This document shows, in pieces, positions 34,181 to 42,487 of a stretch of DNA of 64,000 nucleotides. Position 1 is the first letter of the stretch. Every line of letters starts with the position of its first letter. Source of the stretch: Paenibacillus rhizophilus (lineage in GTDB: Bacteria; Bacillota; Bacilli; Paenibacillales; Paenibacillaceae); NCBI RefSeq assembly GCF_003854965.1, contig NZ_RQPI01000001.1:930001-994000 (forward strand), written 5' to 3'. A model generated the notes under the pieces. That model searched no databases and had not been told where the DNA came from. It saw nothing but the letters and a program-made list of their open reading frames with translations. The translations under genes and the position numbers were made by a program.

Positions 34181-34720
34181 CACTCATTGGAGCTAAAGTA
34201 TTCCTCTACCACTTGGAAAGTCTGCTGCAAATCTTTGCTTCCGTCTATTTTTAATACACCCAGATTAAGATCCCGGGCTTCTTGTTCAACAAAATCAGCA
34301 AATCCGGCATCCCTGGACATCCAATTGTCAAAAGCCGCAGCCGGGTCATCCGTGCTGTTCAGTATTTCCTGTATCCAATCCCGCTGGCTGTAATAATGAC
34401 GCTGAAACGGTTCGGTAGGGATCAGCCAAATGGCCTTATGCCGGGATTTCAGGCAAGGCGCTACCAAAGATGGCAGCAGTTGATTACCCTCGACAACTAT
34501 GGGAAGACTACTCCGTTCCTCAAGGTCCCGCTTCATTATAGCTCATCCTCGAAATCTTATGCATTGCCGGCTGATTCCTGGCGGATATGTTACTCAAGTG
34601 ACTGTTCAGATGCTCATCGCAGGAATACAGCTCCCAATCGTGCTTGTCTGCGAACCGCTTGGCTATTGTGCTTTTTCCGGCACATGCCGATCCGCCAATC
34701 CAGTATATGGCTTGTTCCAA
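34177..34720 (-). pseudogene. P-loop kinase-like protein, internally deleted and frameshifted
   Basis: The N-terminal part (ATG 34720) has MEQAIYWIGGSACAGKST, a Walker A, and runs to MSYNEAGP and a stop. The C-terminal part in another frame reads LPIVVEGNQLLPSLVAPC, WLIPTEPFQRHYYSQRDW and AAAFDNWMSRDAGFADFV. Proteins of this type have roughly 30-40 residues between the two halves that are missing here, so a deletion with loss of frame is likely. Intact relatives look like small-molecule or nucleotide kinases of unknown substrate. Confidence 0.65.
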
Positions 34721-34870
34721 AATGACAACCTCCTCTTCTCATAAAAATATAGCATTTTACAGGCTGGCTGTAAGCGCACGGAATCCCTTTTCCTCCGCTC
34801 CATTTAACCTCGAACGCCGATTCTGCTAAACTTGAGTTATCACAAAATCAGCGCAAGGGAGGATAACAAT

Positions 34871-35641
34871 ATGACAAAGCCCTTTTACACCAGATGGTGG
34901 TTCTGGGTCCTTATCGGCATCATTGCCTTGGTGATAATCATTGCGGTTACAACAGGAACGCAGCAAGCTCAGAAAATCCAACCTTCGGCTTCTCCGTCGG
35001 CGGCTGCGGGTTCGCAGGAACCCACGCCGGAAACGACCGCTACACCTTCTGCAACGGCCGCTCCCGGCGTTTCCGCTTCAAGCCCGGCGACGCCGGTCGC
35101 ATCGCCATCGGCTGCAACGCCTGCAACGGATGCTCCGCCAGCAAGCGCGGGGCCTTCGGCAGCGCCGAGCCAAGCCTCCTCAGCGGACCAGGTGCCTTTA
35201 CCGAAACAGGAAGTGCTGGCTTATTCGCGGCAGCTTAAGGGTTCTCCTTTTATTAAAGACGTCGGGATCGGAACGGATAATATAGAAATCAATTACTATG
35301 GCAGCTTCGCGGAGTACAAAAAAGCCAACCCGGGAACCAAGTTAACAACAGCGGATTATACGAGTTATTTTGGCTCCGGCGACGCCATTAACAAAATACT
35401 TATGGAAGAACCGACCCAGCTGTTCCGCCATTTTCCGGGCACGGCCTCCATTGACATCACCCTTCCGTACAGCGGCAAAACCTATTCGGTTTCCCTGACC
35501 AAAGGTTCTGTAGAGAAATTTTTTAATACCGACCTTGATGGCATCAAGACCGACGAGCAGTGGGAAAAGCAAATCAGCGGTCCTTACTTCAACAAAGAAT
35601 ATCGCGATCAATTCGCGAAACGGTTCGTTAAGGTAAATTAG
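34871..35641 (+). CDS. Membrane-anchored protein with Ser/Pro/Thr/Ala linker, function unknown
   Basis: Starts MTKPFYTRWWFWVLIG with a single transmembrane helix (about residues 8-30). A ~75-residue low-complexity linker rich in Ala, Ser, Pro and Thr follows (about 36-110), then a folded domain of ~145 residues (from LPKQEVLAYSRQLKG to KRFVKVN) exposed outside the membrane. I do not recognise the domain. ATG 34871 follows GGGAGG; the longer open frame has no ribosome binding site. Base composition of the linker is GC-rich. Confidence 0.75.
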   Translation: MTKPFYTRWWFWVLIGIIALVIIIAVTTGTQQAQKIQPSASPSAAAGSQEPTPETTATPSATAAPGVSASSPATPVASPSAATPATDAPPASAGPSAAPSQASSADQVPLPKQEVLAYSRQLKGSPFIKDVGIGTDNIEINYYGSFAEYKKANPGTKLTTADYTSYFGSGDAINKILMEEPTQLFRHFPGTASIDITLPYSGKTYSVSLTKGSVEKFFNTDLDGIKTDEQWEKQISGPYFNKEYRDQFAKRFVKVN

Positions 35642-35785
35642 CTTCATATAAAATTAGATGACGCGTGTTCTGACTTCCGGCACAATTCGGTTGGGAATGG
35701 AGATTATACGGTGTACGACAATGGTTGAAACGGTCAACCAGGCGATCGGAGACTGAAATTTTATGGATTGGACTGCGAATACGCA

Positions 35786-35822
35786 AAAAATGGACCCCGC
35801 CTTTCGGCGGGGCCTATCTTTT
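35786..35822. terminator. Bidirectional terminator
   Basis: CCCCGCC-TTTC-GGCGGGG (35795-35812), with ATCTTTTATT to the right and ATTTTTTGC on the minus strand. Serves both the membrane-anchored gene and the convergent cobA operon. Confidence 0.85.
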
Positions 35823-35880
35823 ATTATAAGGGGGTTATGTCTAATTTACCCCAGACAGCTTAAATGAATCTGAATCGTGC

Positions 35881-36651
35881 CTAAAAATTGATTTGTTCAT
35901 TTGGCGCCGATTCCAGGTTCATCAGCAGTTCTTTCACTTTGACGACTTCCCCGATGATGATCATCGCCGGGTTGCCGATCTCGAGCGCGGAAGCCAGCTG
36001 TTCAATATTGTCCAGTGTCCCGACGACTGTCCGCTGCCGGCTTGTCGTTCCGTTCTCAATCAGCGCCACTGGCGTCGATCCCGCTTTACCATGGCGCAGC
36101 AGTTCCTCCCGGATTTGCCCGAGGCGGCCGACGCCCATGTATACGGCTATCGTATCCACGCCGCGCGCAAGATGCTCCCAGTCCAGCGGAGCTTCCGGAT
36201 CGCCGCACCGGCTGCCGGTGATGACGGCGAAGGAAGCGGCGACACCGCGGTGCGTCAGCGGGATGCCCGCGGCCGCGGCTGCGCCGATGGCGGAAGTGAC
36301 ACCCGGGACAACTTCCCAGGCGATGCCGGCCGCAGCTGCGGCCAATACCTCTTCTCCGCCCCTGCCGAACACGAACGGATCGCCTCCCTTGAGCCTGACA
36401 ACCCTAGAGCCTTGACGGGCATGGTGAATCATCGCGTGTTCAATCTGCTCCTGGGTCATGGTGTGCTGCCCCGGTGCTTTGCCGCAGTAGATCAGACGCG
36501 CATCGGGCTTCGCATAATCCAGCAGCTCCTTCGACACAAGCCTGTCGTACAGTACGACATCCGCTTCCCGGATGCGGCGCACCGCCTTCACTGTGATCAA
36601 TTCCGGATCTCCCGGCCCCGCCCCGACGATGGATATGCTGCCGGTTTTCAT
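35881..36651 (-). CDS. cobA: Uroporphyrinogen-III C-methyltransferase (SUMT)
   Basis: Methylates uroporphyrinogen III to precorrin-2, the route to siroheme needed by NirB. Family blocks: VGAGPGDPELITVKA, VVLYDRLVS, VRLKGGDPFVFGRGGEE, PGVTSAI, PLTHR. 256 residues, a single-domain SUMT without the CysG oxidase/chelatase part. Overlaps nirC by four bases at its start. Last gene of the nir operon. Confidence 0.95.
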   Translation of the reverse strand: MKTGSISIVGAGPGDPELITVKAVRRIREADVVLYDRLVSKELLDYAKPDARLIYCGKAPGQHTMTQEQIEHAMIHHARQGSRVVRLKGGDPFVFGRGGEEVLAAAAAGIAWEVVPGVTSAIGAAAAAGIPLTHRGVAASFAVITGSRCGDPEAPLDWEHLARGVDTIAVYMGVGRLGQIREELLRHGKAGSTPVALIENGTTSRQRTVVGTLDNIEQLASALEIGNPAMIIIGEVVKVKELLMNLESAPNEQINF

Positions 36652-37526
36652 ATGCTTTTCTCCAATGCCGCTTTCTCGTGCAGTACCGGTTCACCCGACC
36701 GGCTGGCCTTTCCCGTCAATGGCGATGAGTACAAGCCGGGAATAGAGCTTTTATGGGACAGGTAGAGCAGCAGGCCGGTGCAGAGTATGCCGCCGATAAA
36801 GTTTCCGAGAAGAACCGGAATACCGTTCCAAATCCACCAGTCGGCAAAGGAGACGTCGGCTCCAAGCATCATTCCGGCGGGAATAACGAACATATTGACC
36901 ACGGTATGCTCAAATCCCTGCGCGAAGAAGGTCAGAATAGGCAGCCACATCGCCGCGATCTTGCCTCCGGTCGATCTGGAAGTCATCGCCATAACCGCGC
37001 CGAGCGTTACCATCCAGTTGCAAAGGATAGCCTTGATCAGAACAAGCCCCATTCCGTCCAAACCCATTTGCTTGTAGGCGTTCGTCTTGCTTTCACTGGC
37101 CGAAATAATCGTTTGAATCATCGGATTGCTCATATCCGTCCCCATCTTGGTAATGGTGAGGCCGTAAAGAGCCGCATATACCGCACAGCCGATGAGATGG
37201 CCGACAATGACCCAGAAGAAATTCCGGAGCATCCGGGCGGCGGACGTCTTCTTCTCCATCACGGCCAGCGGAACCAGAGCGAAGCTGCCGGTCACGAGCT
37301 CAAGTCCGAGAAGTATAATCATAACGAACCCGACCGGAAAAATAAGCGCGCCCGCAACCGGAATTTTCGTCTGGGCCGCCGCCGTGTAAGCCAGGGTGGT
37401 GGCGCAGGCCAGAATGGCTCCGCCCAAAACGCCGCGTATCAAAAGCTGGGAAACGGTTAGCTCCGCTTTTGTCTTCCCCGTTTCAATCATTGACTGCAGA
37501 ACTTCACCGGGTTTTACATAATCCAT
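36648..37526 (-). CDS. nirC: Formate/nitrite transporter family channel (NirC-like)
   Basis: Pentameric FNT channel for small monovalent anions; nitrite is likely from the operon. About six transmembrane helices, with typical blocks GALIFPVGFVMIILLGLELVTGS and NMFVIPAGMM. Length 292. Formate is a theoretical alternative given the FDH island elsewhere in the window, but the gene is placed between nirD and cobA. ATG 37526 has an AGGGGGAAG upstream. Confidence 0.92.
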   Translation of the reverse strand: MDYVKPGEVLQSMIETGKTKAELTVSQLLIRGVLGGAILACATTLAYTAAAQTKIPVAGALIFPVGFVMIILLGLELVTGSFALVPLAVMEKKTSAARMLRNFFWVIVGHLIGCAVYAALYGLTITKMGTDMSNPMIQTIISASESKTNAYKQMGLDGMGLVLIKAILCNWMVTLGAVMAMTSRSTGGKIAAMWLPILTFFAQGFEHTVVNMFVIPAGMMLGADVSFADWWIWNGIPVLLGNFIGGILCTGLLLYLSHKSSIPGLYSSPLTGKASRSGEPVLHEKAALEKSI

Positions 37527-37589
37527 GAGTACTTCCCCCTACGCTTAACAGACTTCTTATGATGTCCCGAAACCGGTAATGGCTAGACG

Positions 37590-37907
37590 TTAGACAGTTA
37601 GATAAATAGCTCCTGTGGCCGGGTCAACTTCAACCTCGAAGGTGGGAACGCATCCCGTGTCCGGCTCCTGCACCTTCCCGGTATGAAGATCGATGCGCCA
37701 GTCATGCAGCGGACAATGGACCTTGTCGCCGCAGACCATTCCTTCCGACAGCGTGCCGCCTTTATGAGGGCACTTGTTCTCCACGGCCAGCACCTCCCCG
37801 TCAGACAGACGGAACAAGGCGATTTCCATGTCATTCACTCTAAGGGTCCGCGATCCCTTGCGATCGATTTCCGACACATTGCCAATATGCATTTTGGTCA
37901 TCGTCAT
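37590..37907 (-). CDS. nirD: Nitrite reductase small subunit NirD (Rieske-type)
   Basis: 105-residue Rieske-fold subunit of assimilatory NADH-nitrite reductase. The [2Fe-2S] ligands are visible as CPHKGG and CPLHDW, so this copy keeps a cluster. Start ATG 37907 (MTMTKMH) with GGAGGGC upstream; the longer open frame lies inside nirB. Five bases after nirB. Confidence 0.94.
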   Translation of the reverse strand: MTMTKMHIGNVSEIDRKGSRTLRVNDMEIALFRLSDGEVLAVENKCPHKGGTLSEGMVCGDKVHCPLHDWRIDLHTGKVQEPDTGCVPTFEVEVDPATGAIYLTV

Positions 37908-37912
37908 ATCCG

Positions 37913-40354
37913 TTAGCCCTCCTGGTAAACCGTCTCGGTCTGAGAGATCGGCTCGAAATTTTTGCGAAGATCTCTGTTTGTCACGATCTGCTTCCACGGA
38001 TCGGTGGTCACGCTGAGAGCCGTCTGGATTCTTTCCTGCAGCTCCAGCCGCGCTTCTCTGTCCTCGAGCGCCTTCTTGATGCTGTCCAGTCCCACACGCT
38101 CCACCCAATTGGAGGTTCTTTCGTTCCAACCGGCATTTTCGCGGTAATATTGAAGGAATGCGCTTGCCCATTCGACAACCTCATCCTCCGTCTTTACGAC
38201 GCACAGCAGATCCGTCGCACGGACATGTACGCCGCCGTTGCCGCCGACATGAAGCTCCCAGCCTCCGTCGATCGCGACAACGCCGAAATCCTTAATCGTT
38301 GCTTCTGCACAGTTACGCGGACAGCCGGAGACGGCAAGCTTCACCTTGGCCGGCGTGTTCAGCCGCTCGAACTCCCTCTCCAGACGAATGCCCATCCCGA
38401 TGGAGTCCTGGGTGCCGAACCGGCAGAAGGTCGATCCGACACAGGTCTTAACCGTACGCAGCGTTTTGCCGTATGCATGTCCGGACGGCATGTCGAGCTC
38501 TTCCCAAATTTTCGGCAGGTCCTCTTTTTTGACACCAAGAAGGTCGAGTCTTTGGCCCCCCGTAAACTTCACCATCGGAACGTCAAATTTCTCTGCGACT
38601 TCGGCAATCTTTTTCAGCTCGCCCGGGGAAGTTACGCCGCCGTATATCCGGGGAACGACGGAATATGTGCCGTCCTTCTGAATATTGGCGTGATAGCGTT
38701 CATTTGTGAAGCGGGATTCCTTCTCGTCCACATATTCTTCCGGCCACAGCATGCCGAGATAGTAGTTCAGGGAAGGGCGGCATTTCGAGCAGCCTTCCTC
38801 ATTGCTCCATTCCAGCACATTCATGACTTCCTTGACTGTTTTGAGCTCCATCCGTTTGATCTCGGCAACGATTTCGTCTCGTCCAAGCGATGTACAGCCG
38901 CAAATGCCTTCCTTGACCTTGACCGCCGCATCGCCCGCATACAGCTCAAGCAGCCCTTCCACCAGCGGCTTGCAGCCTCCGCAGGATGCCGATGCTTTCG
39001 TGCACGCCTTGATCTGTCCGACGCTGGCGCAACCGCCGGTAGTAATGGCTTCCTCGATGGCTCCCTTGGATACGCCGTTGCAGCCACAGATAATTTCATC
39101 ATCGGCCATGGCTTCCAGCCTAGCGGTTGGAGAAGATTTAACCGCGTCATCAGGCAAGCCGAGCAGCAGAGATCTTTCTTTGCCCTGGATGGATTCGCCG
39201 CTCTTCATTAAAGAGAACAACTGCGCGCCATCCGCCGTGTCGCCGAACAGCACCGCGCCGATCAGCTTGTCTTCACGGATAACAAGCTTTTTATACACTC
39301 CGCCGATCTCGTCCTGATAGCGGAGCGCCCGCGAACCGTCGGGTTCTTCGTACTGTCCGGCGGAAAAGACGTCCACGCCCGACACTTTCAGCTTGGTTGA
39401 GGTTACCGATCCTTCGTAGCCCTGCGACTCAATGCCTGCCAGCCGTTTGGCAAGGACGGCACCCTGTTCATACAACGGTGCGACGAGGCCATATGCGATA
39501 CCCCGGTGCTCCGCGCATTCCCCGATGGCATATACGCCCGGAATATTCGTTTCCATATAATCGTTCACCACAATGCCGCGGTTAACGGTTATGCCGCTCT
39601 TTTTCGCAAGCGTCGTATTGGGCCGGATTCCGACCGCCATCACGATCAAATCGGCTTCAGCCGTACTGCCGTCCGCGAAGAGCAGGCTTTTGACGCGTTT
39701 TTTGCCAAGAATGGCTTCCGACTGCTTGCGCAGCAGGAAATTCATACCCTGAGCCTCCAGCTCTCTTTGCAGCATGAGCGCCGCTTCCCTGTCGAGCTGT
39801 CTTTCCATTATATAATCGGAGATATGGATGACAGAGACCTCCATTCCAAGATGCAGCAGTCCGCGGGCCGCTTCCAGGCCGAGCAGTCCTCCGCCGATTA
39901 CAACGGCTTTTTTATGTGTTTTCGCGGTTTCCATCATGATCTGGCAGTCCTTGATATCACGGAAAGCAATAACGCCTTCCTTGTCCGCACCCGGAAGTGG
40001 GAGCATAAACGGATCGGAACCGGTAGCAAGAATCAGTTCGTCGTAAGGCGCCTCGATCCCAAGATCCGAACGGACGATTCGGTTCACCGTATCGATGTTC
40101 TCGATTTTGTGTCCGACATGCAAAGTGATATTATGGCTTTGATACCACTCATAATCGTTAATAACGATTTCGGATAAATCCGTTCCCCCGGCCAATACCG
40201 AGGACAGCATGATCCGGTTGTAGTTCGGATGCGGCTCGGCGCCGAAAATCGTAATCTCATAAGTATCGGGAGCCAGTTTCAGCAGATGCTCGATTGCGCG
40301 TACACCCGCCATGCCATTGCCGACAAGTACCAGTTTTTTACGGGATGAATTCAT
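37913..40354 (-). CDS. nirB: Assimilatory nitrite reductase large subunit NirB
   Basis: Reduces nitrite to ammonia with NAD(P)H. The 813-residue protein has an FAD-binding N terminus (VLVGNGMAGVRAIEHL) and an NAD domain (VVIGGGLLGLEAARGL). A BFD-type [2Fe-2S] domain follows (CGCNGVSKGAI, CGGCKP), then a siroheme-[4Fe-4S] domain with C638, C644, C678 and C682 (CVGSTFCRFG, CPRNCAEA). ATG 40354 follows GGAGAGAG. The leader contains an ANTAR-type attenuator. Confidence 0.96.
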   Translation of the reverse strand: MNSSRKKLVLVGNGMAGVRAIEHLLKLAPDTYEITIFGAEPHPNYNRIMLSSVLAGGTDLSEIVINDYEWYQSHNITLHVGHKIENIDTVNRIVRSDLGIEAPYDELILATGSDPFMLPLPGADKEGVIAFRDIKDCQIMMETAKTHKKAVVIGGGLLGLEAARGLLHLGMEVSVIHISDYIMERQLDREAALMLQRELEAQGMNFLLRKQSEAILGKKRVKSLLFADGSTAEADLIVMAVGIRPNTTLAKKSGITVNRGIVVNDYMETNIPGVYAIGECAEHRGIAYGLVAPLYEQGAVLAKRLAGIESQGYEGSVTSTKLKVSGVDVFSAGQYEEPDGSRALRYQDEIGGVYKKLVIREDKLIGAVLFGDTADGAQLFSLMKSGESIQGKERSLLLGLPDDAVKSSPTARLEAMADDEIICGCNGVSKGAIEEAITTGGCASVGQIKACTKASASCGGCKPLVEGLLELYAGDAAVKVKEGICGCTSLGRDEIVAEIKRMELKTVKEVMNVLEWSNEEGCSKCRPSLNYYLGMLWPEEYVDEKESRFTNERYHANIQKDGTYSVVPRIYGGVTSPGELKKIAEVAEKFDVPMVKFTGGQRLDLLGVKKEDLPKIWEELDMPSGHAYGKTLRTVKTCVGSTFCRFGTQDSIGMGIRLEREFERLNTPAKVKLAVSGCPRNCAEATIKDFGVVAIDGGWELHVGGNGGVHVRATDLLCVVKTEDEVVEWASAFLQYYRENAGWNERTSNWVERVGLDSIKKALEDREARLELQERIQTALSVTTDPWKQIVTNRDLRKNFEPISQTETVYQEG

Positions 40355-40383
40355 ATTTATCTCTCTCCTCTCCATGGGAACAC

Positions 40384-40482
40384 AAAAAGCCCGCTTCAAG
40401 CCGGCACGAGAGAAATTATCCCTCAAACCGAACATGTAAGCAGGCGCCATTGCCGCTTTTTCTCAGATACGCCATTGTATCC
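40384..40482 (-). promoter_or_regulatory. ANTAR-responsive antitermination leader of nirB
   Basis: Reading the minus strand: hairpin P1 (40465-40482) has stem GATAC/GTATC and loop AATGGC. Hairpin P2 (40438-40458) has stem AAGCGGC/GCCTGCTT with one bulge and the same loop AATGGC. Both hexaloops have A at position 1 and G at position 4, the ANTAR recognition rule. A terminator follows: GCCGGCTT-GA-AGCGGGC then TTTTT (40384-40405), before the nirB ribosome binding site. Binding of an ANTAR dimer to P1-P2 should prevent termination. Confidence 0.85.
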
Positions 40483-40507
40483 GCGAAAGATTAAATTGGT
40501 TAAACTG

Positions 40508-40536
40508 AATATACAACACCAATTTTTAAACGTCAA
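40508..40536 (-). promoter_or_regulatory. nirB promoter
   Basis: Minus-strand TTGACG (40531-40536) and TATATT (40508-40513), spacer 17 bp. Transcription from about 40501 gives a ~147-nt leader containing the ANTAR hairpins. Confidence 0.8.
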
Positions 40537-40694
40537 CAAATTTAACATATAAAATTTTTATTTTTAAAAATATCGACATCCAACCGTATTGTGTGTTATA
40601 TAAAATAACATCGATATATAAAAGTACAATGATTAAGCGAATAATAAGCGAGAATTCCAGTATCCTCCTAGTTTAAAAAAAGGGGCGTCCAACT

Positions 40695-41294
40695 ATGCAT
40701 TCCCTGTTGGTTGTATATAGCGGTCTGACCGGGAAACTCCCGGACAAGATCGAAGCCAGGTCCAAGCCGGAAGTCATTCTCAGGTCCTGCGGCTATATTG
40801 TTGAAGTGGCCGCTTCTCGTGAGGAAGCCGTCTCGCTGATTGCGGACGCCGATGCCTCTATCTTATATCTGCCGATTACGGAATTTAAATGCTGGGCGGA
40901 TCTGTTGATGTCGCGCAAGACCGCACCTGTCATGTGGTGGTGTACGGACGAGACCGCTACTCTCTCCGTCTCCGCGTGCGAGGACAATATTATGACTGAC
41001 GGTATCCTGTCTCCGTCCATGCTGCCGCAGGAAATCCATTGGAGCCTTCATTTCGGCGCCAAGCAGTGTTTCGAACGGAAGCAATGGATGAAGGAAAAGG
41101 AACAGCTGCTCTCCCGTCTTGAAGAAAGAAAATGGATCGAGATGGCGAAGGGCATTCTGGCCAAGGCCAAAAACATTCCCGAATCCGAAGCTTATGATCT
41201 TCTGCGCAAACAGGCGATGAACGAGCGCAAACGGATGGTGGATGTCGCAACTTCAATCGTCAAGGTATACCAGATGCTTCAGGATCAAACTTAA
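40695..41294 (+). CDS. ANTAR-domain RNA-binding response regulator (NasT/NirR-like)
   Basis: 199 residues. The N-terminal half is receiver-like but degenerate; the usual phosphoacceptor Asp block is replaced by ASILYLPITEF, so control by phosphorylation is doubtful. The C terminus is an ANTAR domain (about residues 140-195: EERKWIEMAKGILAKAKNIP, EAYDLLRKQAMNERK). A coiled segment lies between. ATG 40695 follows AAGGGG. Divergent from nirB, whose leader has the matching double-hexaloop target. Thirteen bases before the TrpD2-like gene. Confidence 0.9.
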   Translation: MHSLLVVYSGLTGKLPDKIEARSKPEVILRSCGYIVEVAASREEAVSLIADADASILYLPITEFKCWADLLMSRKTAPVMWWCTDETATLSVSACEDNIMTDGILSPSMLPQEIHWSLHFGAKQCFERKQWMKEKEQLLSRLEERKWIEMAKGILAKAKNIPESEAYDLLRKQAMNERKRMVDVATSIVKVYQMLQDQT

Positions 41295-41307
41295 GGGGGC
41301 ACCGCAC

Positions 41308-42351
41308 ATGATTAACATACTTAAAGAAGTTGCCAGAGGCAAAAGGGGCGCCCGGGATTTGAACTTCGAAGAAGCTGCCGCTGCCGCAGAAGCGATTCTT
41401 AGTCTGTCCGCCACACCGGCACAGATCGGCGCGTTCCTTATCGCCGAACGGATTAAGCTTGAAAGCATAGAAGAACTGGAGGCATTCGTGTCCGTTTCCC
41501 GGAATTATACGCAGCGCGAGCCTGTCCAGGAGGGTATTGACTGCTCAGGACCTTATGACGGGCGAATCCGCTCCTTTGCGGCGACCTTTCCGACCGCATT
41601 CCTGCTCGCCGCGGCAGGACTGCCGGTAACACTGCACGGTTCCGCGCCGCTCCCCCCGAAATGGGGGATAACGCTGCAGGATATCATCTTGGAGGCGGAC
41701 ATTCCTTCCTCCGCTCTCTCCCGTGAAAGTTCCATTCATGCCGCCCGCCGCAGCGGTGTATTGTATGCAAGCTCCGAAGAATGGTGCCCTCCGCTCGGAA
41801 AAATCCGGGGAATCCGCGAGGAAATCGGGATGCGGACCATTTTAAATACGACGGAGAAGCTGATGGATTACGCCTGCTCCCCTTTCATCGTACTTGGAAT
41901 CTATCATAATACGGTCTTTGACCGTCTATCGAGACTTCTGATTAAACTCGGTTACCGTAAAGCCATGATCATACAGGGAACCGAAGGCTCGGAGGACCTC
42001 CATATCGACCGTCCTACCCGGGTATACACGGTAGAAAACGGCGATTCGGGTCTTGATATTATCGATCCTGAAGCGCTCGGACTGGATACTCCCGTTCCGG
42101 ATCTTGTCTGGGATGCCCGCCTCCAGCTGACGACGGCGGAAGCCGTTCTGCGGGGCGGCGGCCATCTCGCCTTTTACAACCAGGTCCTGCTGAACGGAGC
42201 GGTCAGACTGCATTTGGCCGGCCGCGTCGGTTCCATCGAGGAGGGCGTGTACACTTGCAAGGATCTTCTGGATGGCGGGAAAGCTTGGGACATCTACAGC
42301 GCCTGGAAAAACGCGCTGCGCAGCGAGCCTCCCGTCACGCATCATGTCTGA
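41308..42351 (+). CDS. TrpD2/YbiB-like protein (anthranilate phosphoribosyltransferase fold)
   Basis: 347 residues with the nucleoside phosphorylase/TrpD fold: N-terminal helical domain (LSATPAQIGAFLIAERIKLESIEEL) and alpha/beta domain (FIVLGIYHNTVFDRLSRLLIKLG). The GTGGD phosphoribosyl-binding motif of true TrpD is absent; SGPYDGRIRS stands in its place. Relatives such as YbiB bind nucleic acid rather than anthranilate. ATG 41308 follows AAGGGGG. It is co-transcribed with the ANTAR regulator and followed by a terminator, so it may take part in nitrite regulation (inference). Confidence 0.8.
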   Translation: MINILKEVARGKRGARDLNFEEAAAAAEAILSLSATPAQIGAFLIAERIKLESIEELEAFVSVSRNYTQREPVQEGIDCSGPYDGRIRSFAATFPTAFLLAAAGLPVTLHGSAPLPPKWGITLQDIILEADIPSSALSRESSIHAARRSGVLYASSEEWCPPLGKIRGIREEIGMRTILNTTEKLMDYACSPFIVLGIYHNTVFDRLSRLLIKLGYRKAMIIQGTEGSEDLHIDRPTRVYTVENGDSGLDIIDPEALGLDTPVPDLVWDARLQLTTAEAVLRGGGHLAFYNQVLLNGAVRLHLAGRVGSIEEGVYTCKDLLDGGKAWDIYSAWKNALRSEPPVTHHV

Positions 42352-42393
42352 GTTGCAGACGACCGGATTCCATACTTTATACGGACGCAGCAA

Positions 42394-42428
42394 AGCGCCT
42401 TTCCCGAATGGTGGAAGGCGCTTTTTTC
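42394..42428 (+). terminator. Terminator after the trpD2-like gene
   Basis: AGCGCCTTTCC pairs with GGAAGGCGCT (one bulged T), followed by TTTTTTCT. A direct repeat of TATGTCAGTTCATAG follows within the next 50 bases. Confidence 0.85.
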
Positions 42429-42487
42429 TATACCTATATGTCAGTTCATAGTATGTCAGTTCATAGCGGTTCTTATACTCCTAGCAT

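Noticed and set aside
36648..37526. Formate channel FocA for the FDH island
   Set aside because: It is an FNT protein, but it is embedded between nirD and cobA under the nirB leader, so nitrite is the likely substrate.
35881..40354. Dissimilatory (respiratory) nitrite reduction
   Set aside because: NirB/NirD with SUMT is the NADH-dependent ammonia-forming type; no cytochrome cd1, copper or NrfA enzyme is present.
42431..42470. Direct repeat TATGTCAGTTCATAG as a possible array
   Set aside because: Only two abutting copies with no spacer; most likely simple slippage after a terminator.
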